Position numbers and translations under genes: made by a program. Below, piece by piece: positions 47,664 through 56,859 of a stretch of 58,942 nt of DNA. The first letter of the stretch is position 1. Each line of letters opens with the position of its first letter. The notes under the pieces were generated by a model. That model ran no database searches, was not told the DNA's origin, and saw only the letters and a list, made by a program, of their open reading frames with translations. Source of the DNA: an uncultured Lachnospiraceae bacterium (GTDB lineage Bacteria > Bacillota > Clostridia > Lachnospirales > Lachnospiraceae); contig CALWQT010000016.1 in assembly GCA_944383765.1 (NCBI GenBank), positions 1 through 58,942 of the forward strand. Reading direction: 5' to 3'.

Positions 47664-48911
47664 TTGAAGATTATCGATACGTTCAAAAATTTCAGAAATG
47701 TAAAAAGAGGAACAGCGTTCCGGATGTACACGGATACTGGGAACAGCTTTGCGGCTTGGAATGGGAAGGTCTATGAGAGCGATATCGTAAGAGCCTGCAT
47801 CCGGCCATATGCAAAAGCAATCGGAAAACTGACAGCAAAGCACGTCAGGAGATTAAATGGGAAAGTGGAAGTGAATCCGGAACCTTACATACGGTTCCTT
47901 CTGGAGGATCCGAACCCTTATATGAGCGGTCATGTGATGTTGGAAAAAGTTGCCGTTCAGCTGGCACTCAACAACAATGCGTTTATTCTGATCGTAAGAG
48001 ATGAAAATGGCTTTCCGGAGCAGTTGTATCCGATTCCAGCAATCATGGCAGAAGTAGTATATATCAACGATGTACTCTATCTGAAATTTCTTTTCCAGAA
48101 CGGAAGAAGCAGCACATTCCCTTACAGTGAGATCATCCATATCCGGAATGATTTTCATGACAATGATATATTCGGGGAATCCCCGGTACAGGCCCTGGCT
48201 CCGCTTATGGAAATCGTTAACACGACAGATCAGGGTATTGTAAAGGCCATCCGGAACAGCGGTGTAATCCGGTGGCTGTTAAAATTCACCACACCGATGA
48301 GAGCGGAAGATCTGCAAAAAAATGTACAGGAATTTGTCGACAATTATCTGAGCGTGGCCAGAAGTACCTTCGGTGCAGCCGCTGTTGATGCAAAAGCAGA
48401 TGCGATCCGGATCGAGCCGAAAGATTATGTTCCCAATGCGCTGCAGATGTCAGCAACCCTCCAGCGAATTTATGCTTTTTTCAACACCAATGATAAGATT
48501 GTTCATTCATCCTATACAGAGGATGAGTGGAACAGTTATTTTGAAATAGTAATCGAGCCGGTTGCTGTGCAGTTGGGGGATGAGTTTTCCAGAAAAATAT
48601 TTTCCCGCCGGGAAAGAGGATACGGTAACCGGATCTATTTTGACGCAGCCAATCTCCAGTGCGCCAGCCTCAGCACCAAGTTAGCACTTCAGGCCATGGT
48701 GGATAGGGGAGCGCTGACACCGAATGAATGGAGAGATACGTTCAACCTCTCACCGGTTGCTGATGGGGATAAGCCGCTTCGCCGTCTTGATACGGAAACA
48801 GTTGGAACCATCAGAGGATTACTGTCTGAGATGACTCTGGAAAATGCGGTTGAGATCAAAGAAAAGATTATGGGATTTTTGAAGGGAGGTGAAGAGGATG
48901 AGAGTCATTAA
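47664..48911 (+). CDS. HK97-type portal protein
   Basis: This is a 415-residue protein starting at a TTG with GGGAGGTG upstream. Typical segments are YESDIVRACIRPYAKAIGKL, LEDPNPYMSGHVMLEKVAVQ and IHIRNDFHDNDIFGESPVQA. It forms the ring at the capsid vertex through which DNA passes. Its end overlaps the protease gene. Confidence 0.95.
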   Translation: MKIIDTFKNFRNVKRGTAFRMYTDTGNSFAAWNGKVYESDIVRACIRPYAKAIGKLTAKHVRRLNGKVEVNPEPYIRFLLEDPNPYMSGHVMLEKVAVQLALNNNAFILIVRDENGFPEQLYPIPAIMAEVVYINDVLYLKFLFQNGRSSTFPYSEIIHIRNDFHDNDIFGESPVQALAPLMEIVNTTDQGIVKAIRNSGVIRWLLKFTTPMRAEDLQKNVQEFVDNYLSVARSTFGAAAVDAKADAIRIEPKDYVPNALQMSATLQRIYAFFNTNDKIVHSSYTEDEWNSYFEIVIEPVAVQLGDEFSRKIFSRRERGYGNRIYFDAANLQCASLSTKLALQAMVDRGALTPNEWRDTFNLSPVADGDKPLRRLDTETVGTIRGLLSEMTLENAVEIKEKIMGFLKGGEEDESH

Positions 48912-49584
48912 CGTAAAAGGTGAGATCATCAACAGCCGGAATCAGTGGGTTTATGACTATCTTGGTATAGAAGCCACAAGTCCGAAAAAGATTTCAGATG
49001 AATTAAAAGCGGCAGCAGGAGAAGAAGTAGAGATCCACATCAATTCTCCTGGAGGTGATGTGTTTGCCGGATCGGAGATTTACACAGCACTTAGAAGTTA
49101 TTCCGGAAAGGTAAGAATCAAGATTGTGGGAATTGCTGCCAGTGCTGCTTCTGTCATTGCGCAGGCGGGAGAATCGGAGATCAGTCCGACCGGAATGTTC
49201 ATGATCCACAATGTGAAGACTTACTCTTCCGGAGATTACCGGAATATGGAGTACACAGCAGAAGCACTCCGGGCAGCAAATGAATCCATTATCAATGCGT
49301 ATGTGCATAAGACCGGAATGACCGGTGAACGGCTTCAGGAGCTGATGGACCGGGAAACCTATATGGCTGCCAGACAGGCTGTGGAATATGGATTTGTGGA
49401 CAAGATCATGTTTGCGGAGCAGGCTCCGGAATTCCGGAACGGTTTTGGTTTGCTTCCGGAAGAAACTATCAGAAAAATTAAAAATCTCATTGATGATCCG
49501 ACTCATAATGAGCCGGATTTTTTAATGCAGAAAAATAAGGCAGCCACAAGGCTCAGACTTTTAAACATGAAAGGAGAAATGTAA
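48898..49584 (+). CDS. ClpP-like prohead protease
   Basis: This is a 228-residue protein from ATG 48898 with GGGAGGTG upstream. VEIHINSPGGDVFAGSEIYT holds the oxyanion loop. The catalytic Ser lies in GIAASAASVIAQAG (about 81) and the His in MFMIHNVKTY (about 104); an Asp follows in the ELMDRETYM region. This is the S14 protease used to mature HK97-type heads, in this case as a gene separate from the capsid protein. No distinct scaffold gene is visible; the capsid N-terminus probably serves. Confidence 0.93.
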   Translation: MRVINVKGEIINSRNQWVYDYLGIEATSPKKISDELKAAAGEEVEIHINSPGGDVFAGSEIYTALRSYSGKVRIKIVGIAASAASVIAQAGESEISPTGMFMIHNVKTYSSGDYRNMEYTAEALRAANESIINAYVHKTGMTGERLQELMDRETYMAARQAVEYGFVDKIMFAEQAPEFRNGFGLLPEETIRKIKNLIDDPTHNEPDFLMQKNKAATRLRLLNMKGEM

Positions 49585-50781
49585 ATGAACAGAACAGAGT
49601 ATTTAGAAAAAAGACAGTCCCTTTACGCAGAGGCAGAGCAGCTGATTGAAGCTGGAAACATTGACGAAGCAAATGCAAAAATGCAGGCTATCACAGACTT
49701 GGATACACAGTTTGAGAACGAGTCCAAAGCAGCGGCAAATTTAAGAGCCATGTCTCAGATTCCGGCACCGCTGAAAGGTGTGGGAGAGGGCGAAAAGTTT
49801 GGAACTGATAAGAACACAGAGGAAGAGGATATTTATAATTCCATCGAGTACCGCCGGGCATTCATGAATTTAATGGTAAACGGAACTTCGCTTCCAGAGA
49901 AATTCAGAAACGAGGCTGGTCCTACTAAAACTACCGATGTGGCAGCTGTCATCTCTCCGGTAGTGGTAAAGCGCATTGTAGATAAGATGCAGGTTCTTGG
50001 AAATGTACTTCCTCTTGTTACTCACACAGCTTTTCCGGCTGGAATTTCAATTCCTACATCCAGTGTTAAGGCGGTAGCGACCTGGGTAGCTGAGGGAGGA
50101 ACATCTGAAAAACAGAAGCTGGGTCTGGATCATATCGATATCAAAGGATACAAGCTTAAATGTGCGGTATCCATGACCCTTGAAACATCTGTCATGACTC
50201 TGGATGTATTTGAGACCTACTTCGTGAATTCTGTGTCCAAGGCTATGGTATGGGCTCAGGAAGAGGCGTTCTTCAACGGAACCGGTTCCGGTCGGCCTAA
50301 GGGCGTTCTGAAAGAGACTGTGGTGGATTCTCAGAACGTAGATATCGCGGCGTCAGAAGAGCCTACCTACCAGACCTTGACAGAGGCAGAGGGACTGCTT
50401 CCGGCAGCATACGAAACAAACGCTGTTTGGAACATGACAAAGCGCACGTTCATGAAATTCATGGGAATGGTAGATAATGACGGCCAGCCGGTAGCCAGAG
50501 TCAACTATGGTCTTGGCGGTGCTCCTGACAGATATCTGCTTGGCCGCAGAGTAGTAATCAACGAGCACATGACTTCCCTCGGAGCGACCCTGTCCGGCGA
50601 CACCGTAGTAGCATTCCTGTTCGACTGGACGGATTATATGTTCAATACAAACTACGCAATGCGTGTGAAACAGTACGAGGATGACGATACAGAGGATCAG
50701 ATTGCAAAGGCTGTCATGATTGCGGATGGAAAGGCTATCGACCTGCATTCTTTGGTTACTGTAACGAAAAAAAACGCGTAG
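49585..50781 (+). CDS. HK97-type major capsid protein
   Basis: This is a 398-residue protein whose ATG follows the protease stop directly, with AAAGGAG upstream. The N-terminal ~100 residues are coiled coil and charged (the delta/scaffold domain removed by the protease). The HK97 fold begins near NEAGPTKTTDVAAVISPVVV and includes FFNGTGSGRPKGVLKE and GDTVVAFLFDWTDYMFNTNY. The frame ends VTKKNA on a run of eight A, which allows a longer form (see the next entry). Confidence 0.95.
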   Translation: MNRTEYLEKRQSLYAEAEQLIEAGNIDEANAKMQAITDLDTQFENESKAAANLRAMSQIPAPLKGVGEGEKFGTDKNTEEEDIYNSIEYRRAFMNLMVNGTSLPEKFRNEAGPTKTTDVAAVISPVVVKRIVDKMQVLGNVLPLVTHTAFPAGISIPTSSVKAVATWVAEGGTSEKQKLGLDHIDIKGYKLKCAVSMTLETSVMTLDVFETYFVNSVSKAMVWAQEEAFFNGTGSGRPKGVLKETVVDSQNVDIAASEEPTYQTLTEAEGLLPAAYETNAVWNMTKRTFMKFMGMVDNDGQPVARVNYGLGGAPDRYLLGRRVVINEHMTSLGATLSGDTVVAFLFDWTDYMFNTNYAMRVKQYEDDDTEDQIAKAVMIADGKAIDLHSLVTVTKKNA

Positions 50782-50879
50782 TGCCTCTGGCTGATGAACC
50801 GCAGAAAGGAGTGACGGCAAGTGTTAAGTCTAAACGTACCAGTCGAAGAAATGCGGCTGATGTTAAGAGTAAAGCATAG
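50769..50879 (+). other. Capsid -1 slippery site and 34-codon extension frame
   Basis: The heptamer A AAA AAC (50769-50775) is in the right phase three codons before the stop. A -1 shift reads on for 34 codons (CGC at 50775 to TAG at 50877), starting RVVPLADEPQKGVTASVKSK and ending ADVKSKA: a basic, flexible tail. Polymerase slippage on the eight A could give the same product. No strong downstream hairpin or upstream Shine-Dalgarno stimulator is visible. It overlaps the next gene by 59 bp. Confidence 0.5.
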
Positions 50880-51108
50880 TCAGATTGATTCTGAACTAGA
50901 ATTTCTGAAAACCTCCTTTCTGACGGATCTTGCCATGTGCGGAGTTGAGCGCATTCCAGAAGATGATTCTCTTGCAAAGACATGCCTGAGGGCTTACCTG
51001 AGGTGGCAGGAGAATTATAACGGAGAGGCAGATCGATATAAAGAAGCTTATATAGGTCTTAAGATTGCCATGTCTCTTGCCGAAGAATATCGGGAGGTGA
51101 CACCATGA
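50821..51108 (+). CDS. Head-tail connector protein (gp6-like)
   Basis: This is a 95-residue protein starting at a GTG with AAAGGAG upstream. It is helical, with the pattern SLAKTCLRAYLRWQENYNG, ADRYKEAYIGLKIAMSLAEE of the Phage_connect_1 / HK97 gp6 group. It forms a ring below the portal. It overlaps the next gene (ATGA). Confidence 0.85.
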   Translation: MLSLNVPVEEMRLMLRVKHSQIDSELEFLKTSFLTDLAMCGVERIPEDDSLAKTCLRAYLRWQENYNGEADRYKEAYIGLKIAMSLAEEYREVTP

Positions 51109-51395
51109 GAAATGATATCTGCACCCTGATCGCCACCTACGCAGACGGGGAAGAGATAAAGAGGCGGGAATTAGAAATATTCTGCTCCCGAAAATCTGCC
51201 GGGCGGTCAGAATACTACGCTGCCTATGCAGTAGGGCTGAAGCCGAGACTGATCCTGGAGATTGATCCTCTTGACTGGGAATTCATGTGCGTTTCCGGAG
51301 AGCAGCCCAACAAAGTTATCTACAAAGATAAGGAATGGAATATTCTCAGAGATTACCAGAAAAATGAGAGTTCTCTTGAATTGACGGTGGGGTGA
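51105..51395 (+). CDS. Head-tail joining (closure) protein
   Basis: This is a 96-residue protein. The patterns EIFCSRKSAGRSEYYAAYAV and NKVIYKDKEWNILRDYQKNE (ending SSLELTVG) match the Phage_H_T_join family of head closure proteins. It seals the connector and mates with the tail. Confidence 0.85.
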   Translation: MRNDICTLIATYADGEEIKRRELEIFCSRKSAGRSEYYAAYAVGLKPRLILEIDPLDWEFMCVSGEQPNKVIYKDKEWNILRDYQKNESSLELTVG

Positions 51396-51401
51396 TGGTG
51401 A

Positions 51402-51857
51402 TTGAAAGTTACGATGGATTATGGAGAAGGGATCGCATCTATTGATGAATTGCTGAAAGATATGCCGGTTCAGCTGCAGGAGCAGGAAAAGGTGGTGCTT
51501 CGAAAGGCAGGGAATGCCATCAAGAAAAATGTGTTGCGGTATATGAGGACATCAGACGTTGAGCAGAGAGCAGAAGAGATTTCGCCTTCAAATTATGACG
51601 GCAGCAGGCCCTATGTCCATATGAAAGATGATGTCAAATCATCCGTCCGGAAAGATAAGATGGGAAATAATTATGTCAGTGTTCGTGGAGGAAAAATGAC
51701 AGGTTATAAATGGGGACCGGTGAGTGATGGGCATATTGCCAGAGACGGGTTTACGTTTGTTCCAGGGAATAATTTCATGGGGCGGGCTGTGAATGCTGCA
51801 GAACCGGAAGTGGAAAAATTGATCAACGATATGTTAAAGAAGGTGGCAGATGGCTGA
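51402..51857 (+). CDS. HK97 gp10-like neck/tail-completion protein
   Basis: This is a 151-residue protein starting at a TTG with GGGGTG upstream. AGNAIKKNVLRYMRTSDVE and HMKDDVKSSVRKDKMGNNYV, then FVPGNNFMGRAVNAAEPEVE are the usual gp10-family segments. It overlaps the next gene by 8 bp. Confidence 0.85.
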   Translation: MKVTMDYGEGIASIDELLKDMPVQLQEQEKVVLRKAGNAIKKNVLRYMRTSDVEQRAEEISPSNYDGSRPYVHMKDDVKSSVRKDKMGNNYVSVRGGKMTGYKWGPVSDGHIARDGFTFVPGNNFMGRAVNAAEPEVEKLINDMLKKVADG

Positions 51858-52182
51858 TATTAAAAAAATGATAACGGAGGCTCTTCATATCCCGGTAATC
51901 AATCTGTTTGATCCGATTCTTCCCCCGTGTGCTACCTGGTATCCTATCAATGAAATCACAGGTCTGACTGGGGATGGAAAAGAAGAAGAAATACTGGAAA
52001 GTTATCAGATCGATGTCTGGGATCGAGAGAGGGATACGGTAAAGACCAGGGGAAGAAAGTTGAAAGCAGAATTGATGATGTCAGAAGAACCGATATCGAT
52101 TCCGGATTTATCATATCAGTTTGATAATAATGGGAAAATCTGGAGAGCAACATTGACGTTTTCACTGATTGGAAAGGAGTAA
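51850..52182 (+). CDS. Tail terminator / tail completion protein
   Basis: This is a 110-residue protein. The beta-rich sequence (EEEILESYQIDVWDRERDTV, KTRGRKLKAELMMSEEPISI) is typical of the DUF3168-like tail terminator position just before the major tail protein. The family assignment is by position and pattern. Confidence 0.75.
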   Translation: MADIKKMITEALHIPVINLFDPILPPCATWYPINEITGLTGDGKEEEILESYQIDVWDRERDTVKTRGRKLKAELMMSEEPISIPDLSYQFDNNGKIWRATLTFSLIGKE

Positions 52183-52184
52183 TT

Positions 52185-52781
52185 ATGGCCGGACAGAAGT
52201 CGAAAAAGGCAAATAGGATTAACATTAAAAATGCTGTGTACTGCGTTCTTCAGACAGACGAGTCTGAAGGAACTACATATGGTGATGTGAAGTCGCTGAG
52301 CCCTGCTATGCAGGTGCAGCTGACTACATCATTGGCAACTGGGGTATTGCATGGAGATGGTGTACAGCAGGAAAATATCGCCAGGATTACAGGAATTGCA
52401 ATGGTTTTGGATGTAAATAAAATTCCCATTGAGGATCGGGCGATTATTTTGGGAAATAAATATGAAAACGGAATTCTGGAAGAAGTAGCGGGTGATGAGG
52501 CTCCTTATATAGCGGTAGGATACGAAGTCCCGGAGACTAATGGATGCAAAGAGTTGATCTGGTTATTGAAAGGAAGGGCTCAGCCGTATAACAGCAATGT
52601 ACAGCAGTCCACGGAAAATATCAACTTTTCAACAGACAGCGTAACAATCAATTTCATTCCGAGGGATTCAGATGGAAGATTAAGATTTTTCGGAGATACT
52701 GCGAATGCGGAGTTAACAGAAGAGCAGGTAACAAAATGGTTTAAAACCGGGCCGTCAGTGCCTCCTACACCAGGAGCGTAA
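52185..52781 (+). CDS. Major tail protein (phi13-type)
   Basis: This is a 198-residue protein with AAAGGAG upstream. It has the phi13-family layout (INIKNAVYCVLQTDESEGTT, YGDVKSLSPAMQVQLTTSLA, GYEVPETNGCKELIWLLKGR). It polymerises into the tail tube. The ending PSVPPTPGA is short, so no C-terminal Ig-like decoration domain is present. Confidence 0.9.
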   Translation: MAGQKSKKANRINIKNAVYCVLQTDESEGTTYGDVKSLSPAMQVQLTTSLATGVLHGDGVQQENIARITGIAMVLDVNKIPIEDRAIILGNKYENGILEEVAGDEAPYIAVGYEVPETNGCKELIWLLKGRAQPYNSNVQQSTENINFSTDSVTINFIPRDSDGRLRFFGDTANAELTEEQVTKWFKTGPSVPPTPGA

Positions 52782-52813
52782 AGTTGCGATATCGCAATTA
52801 ACAGGAGGAAGAT

Positions 52814-53179
52814 ATGAGGAAAAAAATCTGTGTTCAGGAAGCTGATGAGGTAGAGATTCGGTTTCGTGACCGGTCATACCTGGCTACATTTAATATGCGA
52901 GCAATCAGATTCTTACAGGAAGTGCTACAGGACACAAAACTGGAAGATATTTCTTATGAGCATTTTGCAGCGATTGTGTTATTTTCAGGAATAAAAGTGA
53001 ATCATCCTGATATTACGGAAGAAGAAGCAAATGCAATGGCGCTTACCATGAGACCTTCAGATATTGGTGAGATTGTAGAATCTTATGTAAGATCAGTAAA
53101 TGGAATCGGTATTTCTGAAAATGAAGAAAAATTAAAAAAAGCAATCGCTCAGATGATAGGGGGAAAGGCTGGCCAGTAA
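52814..53179 (+). CDS. Tail assembly chaperone gpG
   Basis: This is a 121-residue protein with AGGAGGAAG before the ATG. It is helical (MRAIRFLQEVLQDTKLEDIS, NHPDITEEEANAMALTMRPS). It sits just before the tape measure gene, the fixed position of the gpG family. The slippery heptamer GGGAAAG (53161-53167) lies near its end. Confidence 0.85.
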   Translation: MRKKICVQEADEVEIRFRDRSYLATFNMRAIRFLQEVLQDTKLEDISYEHFAAIVLFSGIKVNHPDITEEEANAMALTMRPSDIGEIVESYVRSVNGIGISENEEKLKKAIAQMIGGKAGQ

Positions 53180-53400
53180 AGAAAGAACTTTTAGAGATTG
53201 ACTTCGATTATTTGTATTATCTTTACTGCGTTGAGCTTCGATTGTCTGAGCGAAATTTTTATGAAAGTCCCCTCAAAAAAGTGATAGGTTTGATTTCCAT
53301 TCATGAAGAGATTCGGAAAAAGATTGAGATTGAAAAGGAAAATCAAGAAGTTCAGGAAATTCATTCTATGAAAGAGATAGAGGGGTGGCTGAATGAGTAA
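53161..53400 (+). CDS. gpT part of the -1 frameshift product gpGT
   Basis: At G GGA AAG (53161-53167) the gpG frame can shift back by one base. The new frame reads GWPVKKELLEIDFDYLYYLY, then ELRLSERNFYESPLKKVIGL and SMKEIEGWLNE, ending at 53400. It has no good start codon of its own (only a TTG at 53212). This is the same heptamer lambda uses. The fusion would be about 195 residues and help load gpG on the tape measure protein. Confidence 0.88.
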   Translation, partial: GKGWPVKKELLEIDFDYLYYLYCVELRLSERNFYESPLKKVIGLISIHEEIRKKIEIEKENQEVQEIHSMKEIEGWLNE

Positions 53401-55090
53401 TAATTACAAAAAGACCATTGTATTAGGATTGGATTACAGTGAGTTTTCCGGAGGGATTGCAGAATGTAACAGAAAAATGGGACTGCTGGATTCTTCCATG
53501 AAATTGGCTTCAGAACAGGCGAAAAGGTTTGGTGATGAGACTGATCAGCTGAGAATTAAACAGGAGGGTCTTAGTCAAAAAATAATCCTTCAGAAAAAAA
53601 TCGTGGAGGAATATGCCCAGGCTTATGATAAAGCTATGACCAAATATAATGGAACGGGAAAAGAAGTTGACAGACTGGACAAAACGTTGCTTAATGCAAG
53701 GACTACGTTGCAGAAATATGAGAATGAGCTGAAAGATACCACAAAGCGCCTGGAGGATATGGAAGATGCTTCCGAAGATGTGGATAAAACAAGCCGAAGC
53801 TTTGGAGATACGATTCGAGATGTGGCGGAGGCGGTAGGAGTAGAGGCTTCTCCAGTAGTGGAAAAATTTGCAGAACATTTTGATGGATTGGATGAAAATA
53901 TTGGAAAAGCCGTGCTGACTTCGGGAACATTGATTACTACATTGGGAGCACTGTCTTTGCAGACGGCGGAACAGGCAAAACAAGTGATCAATGTATCTCA
54001 GACTATGGGAATGACGACAGATCAGTATCAGACATGGGACTATATTCTAAAAACGGTAGGATATGATGCAGAAAGTGCTTCCGGTGATCTGGCAGCATTG
54101 GCGGAAAAGGCAAAAGATGCTGCAGAAGGTGGGAATGACAGTGCGAAAACATTCCAAGAACTGGGAATATCCGTAAAGAACAGCAGAGGTGAACTAAAGA
54201 GCCAGAATGAATTATTTACAGAATTGATATTTTCTCTCATGAATATGGAAGATGTTACAAAAAGAAATGCCATTGCATCAGATCTTCTATCTACTACTGG
54301 AGAAAAGATTATTCCAATCTTGAATATGTCCAGACAGGAATTTTATGAGTTAGCGAAACAGGCTCACGAAACAGGATATGTCATGAGTGAGGAGATGCTG
54401 AAAAGTGCATATGACACAAGCGGAAGTATGGAGCAGTTGAATGCTAAAATGGATGCGTTGAAATATACTCTGGGAAGTGTTATGCTTCCGATTTTGGAAA
54501 CATTTGTGGACATTTTGAACGCTATTCCAACGCCTGTACTTACAGGAATCAGTGTTTTTGCTGGTTTGATGATGGTGCTTGGTCCTCTGGGAAAGGCAAT
54601 TACAACCTACCAGATGCAGGCATTGTTGGCTTCTGCAGCGAATACTGCTCTCGGAACTACCGGAGCAGCGGCTACAGCCGGCCTTTCTCCCTTGCTGGCA
54701 ATTTTGATCGCATTGGCGGCAGTCATTGCACTTATAGTGGGTGGGGCAGCTGCGTTGGATGATGCCCTAAGCAGTGCTAATGATGCAGCCAATGCTACTA
54801 TAGCGAATGCTCAGAATTCTTATAATGCGAATCGCCCTAAATATAATGCCAGAGGGACAGAATATTTTGAAGGTGGACGAACATGGGTTGGGGAAGAAGG
54901 GGCGGAGTTGATTGATCTTCCGCCAGGTACCAGAATTTATAATCACCGTGAATCCAGAAGAATCGGGCAGAGCGGAAACACATACTTTTATGTCACCATC
55001 GATGCAAAAAATGTCAAGGAATTTAACGATATTGTTAGGATTGCTGAAAATGAAAGAAGATCATTCAGAATAGGAAGGGTGAGGGGATAG
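53393..55090 (+). CDS. Tape measure protein
   Basis: This is a 565-residue protein overlapping the gpT frame by 8 bp. Long coiled coil comes first (about 15-150). The TMP domain follows (VINVSQTMGMTTDQYQTWDY, LAALAEKAKDAAEGGNDSAK, MSEEMLKSAYDTSGSMEQLN). Hydrophobic segments lie at about 373-400 and 430-460 (LAILIALAAVIALIVGGAAA). Near the C-terminus is GGRTWVGEEGAELIDLPPGT, a common TMP ending. At 565 residues it is short, which predicts a short tail. Confidence 0.92.
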   Translation: MSNNYKKTIVLGLDYSEFSGGIAECNRKMGLLDSSMKLASEQAKRFGDETDQLRIKQEGLSQKIILQKKIVEEYAQAYDKAMTKYNGTGKEVDRLDKTLLNARTTLQKYENELKDTTKRLEDMEDASEDVDKTSRSFGDTIRDVAEAVGVEASPVVEKFAEHFDGLDENIGKAVLTSGTLITTLGALSLQTAEQAKQVINVSQTMGMTTDQYQTWDYILKTVGYDAESASGDLAALAEKAKDAAEGGNDSAKTFQELGISVKNSRGELKSQNELFTELIFSLMNMEDVTKRNAIASDLLSTTGEKIIPILNMSRQEFYELAKQAHETGYVMSEEMLKSAYDTSGSMEQLNAKMDALKYTLGSVMLPILETFVDILNAIPTPVLTGISVFAGLMMVLGPLGKAITTYQMQALLASAANTALGTTGAAATAGLSPLLAILIALAAVIALIVGGAAALDDALSSANDAANATIANAQNSYNANRPKYNARGTEYFEGGRTWVGEEGAELIDLPPGTRIYNHRESRRIGQSGNTYFYVTIDAKNVKEFNDIVRIAENERRSFRIGRVRG

Positions 55091-56859
55091 TGGCTATAGC
55101 GAGAGCAGAATGTTTTTACGATACATACGTCAGGAGTTCCGACGATAACGGAACTTATGAAGACAACAAATACATCAGTATATTTAACACCGGTACAGGA
55201 CAGCCTGGATTTCCTGGAACCACAACTACCGGAGTCGCTCAGTTTTCCATCCCAAATCTTGGAGAAGTGGTCGTGAATTCGGCTAAGTTGCATTTCAAAC
55301 TTTATAAATTAGGCGGATTTATGAATGTAGTTCCAGTTCTTTTTGATTGGGATACACCGTTGCAGGGATTAACATATAAGATATTTGAGAATTCTCTGGA
55401 TAGAAAAAAAGAAATTGTGAGCGACAAGCCGTATGAGTGTTTTGGAAGTGGAGATGTGGTTGACCGATGGGATGAGGTAGATATCACAAATCTGGTTGTT
55501 GGGCATTTGGGAAAGCCCAACTATACAATCGGGCTTTATTTTGAAGAAGTCGAAGGAGGAAAAAAATCAGCTACTTTCCTTTATTCAAAAGAAGCCGGCT
55601 TTCCGATGTACATAGAGATTGAATACGGGTACGCGCCTCCGTTTAAGCCGACAATCATATATCCGAATGGAGATGCAGTATCAAACAGCGGGAAAGTCAG
55701 ATTTGAATGGAAATATAATTCAGGAGGCACATCGGATCAGAAAAAATTTGATCTTTGGTGGAAAATGCAGTCTGCAGTCGATTGGAACCAGATCACGCAA
55801 ATTTCCGGAAATAACTATTATGAAATCGACGGTACAGAATTCACGAACGGAATCGTTGAATGGCAGGTGAGGACCTATAATGACAGGGATATGGTTTCGG
55901 AATGGGCAACAGCCCAGTTCGTGATTATTGGTAAACCTGCAAACCCGGTCATTACCGGAGTGAAAAATGATGCTATTACAGCAATCACCTGGCAAGCAAA
56001 AAAATCAGAAGAATCAGCAGCCAGAATACGAATCCTGAAAGAAGGAAAGGAAATCTATAACAGCGGCGTTATAGCTGCCGGAATCGAAGATATCCATAAA
56101 CCCAATATTATCCTAGCTAACGGAAGATATACGGCACTTTTGAGCATCAGCAATATGTATGGTATGTGGTCTGACGAAGTATCCTATTCGTTTGATATCA
56201 GCAATCCACTTCCAGCAAAACCAAGCCTAAAGGTAGTTGGGAAAGGCGATCATGCAGAACTTGAATTTTTCAGTGCTACAGAAGGATGCAGCTATATTGT
56301 ATATCGGTCAGAGGATGGAAATGAATTTATTCCTATTGCCTTTGTGGAAGAGAAGAAGTATTCGGATTATCTTTTAAAGCCAGAGGTCAGATATCAATAC
56401 TTTGTCAGAGCTTACAAAAAAGCGTATTCCGATAGTGACAAAAAAGATATTTCTGCGTTATATGCAGGATTTTTTTTTTCAGAAATTGATTCGATGGATC
56501 GAAAAATCCATATCATTCTTCATGATTCTGAGGAGTATGTTCCGATCAAAATAGCCAGATCTAATAGTAATGTGTTGGTGTCTTATTATGGAAGACCTAA
56601 ACCTGTAAAGGAATCTGGAGTATTTTCATATTTAGAAGTATCTCTGGAGTTTTTTCTTTGGGAAAAAGATTTTAAAAGGCTCGAAGATATTTATTTGAAA
56701 AATGGTATTTTTTGCCTTAGAGGAAAAAATATGCTGATTTTTTGTGATATCTCTGGGTTTGATTACGAAACATCATTTTTCAATAAAGGGAAGTTGGTAG
56801 GGATGAGTTTGAAAGAAATTGACCATGATCAGGTGGTGAGATTTGATGAGCATGGATAG
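55090..56859 (+). CDS. Tail protein with DNRLRE-like and FnIII-like domains
   Basis: This is a 589-residue protein starting at a GTG that overlaps the previous stop. Residues 1-185 look like a DNRLRE-type beta-sandwich (FYDTYVRSSDDNGTYEDNKY, GVAQFSIPNLGEVVVNSAKL). About 190-400 are fibronectin-III/Ig-like repeats (KPTIIYPNGDAVSNSGKVRF, SEWATAQFVI). The last third (about 470-589) is a separate beta domain. It takes the place where a Dit protein is expected, so it may bridge the tail end and baseplate or bind host sugars. It overlaps the next gene by 14 bp. Confidence 0.65.
   Translation: MAIARAECFYDTYVRSSDDNGTYEDNKYISIFNTGTGQPGFPGTTTTGVAQFSIPNLGEVVVNSAKLHFKLYKLGGFMNVVPVLFDWDTPLQGLTYKIFENSLDRKKEIVSDKPYECFGSGDVVDRWDEVDITNLVVGHLGKPNYTIGLYFEEVEGGKKSATFLYSKEAGFPMYIEIEYGYAPPFKPTIIYPNGDAVSNSGKVRFEWKYNSGGTSDQKKFDLWWKMQSAVDWNQITQISGNNYYEIDGTEFTNGIVEWQVRTYNDRDMVSEWATAQFVIIGKPANPVITGVKNDAITAITWQAKKSEESAARIRILKEGKEIYNSGVIAAGIEDIHKPNIILANGRYTALLSISNMYGMWSDEVSYSFDISNPLPAKPSLKVVGKGDHAELEFFSATEGCSYIVYRSEDGNEFIPIAFVEEKKYSDYLLKPEVRYQYFVRAYKKAYSDSDKKDISALYAGFFFSEIDSMDRKIHIILHDSEEYVPIKIARSNSNVLVSYYGRPKPVKESGVFSYLEVSLEFFLWEKDFKRLEDIYLKNGIFCLRGKNMLIFCDISGFDYETSFFNKGKLVGMSLKEIDHDQVVRFDEHG

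Noticed and set aside
53510..53983. Two overlapping minus-strand frames under the tape measure gene
   Set aside because: The plus-strand frame is a clear tape measure protein with coiled coil. The antisense frames are side effects of its codon use.
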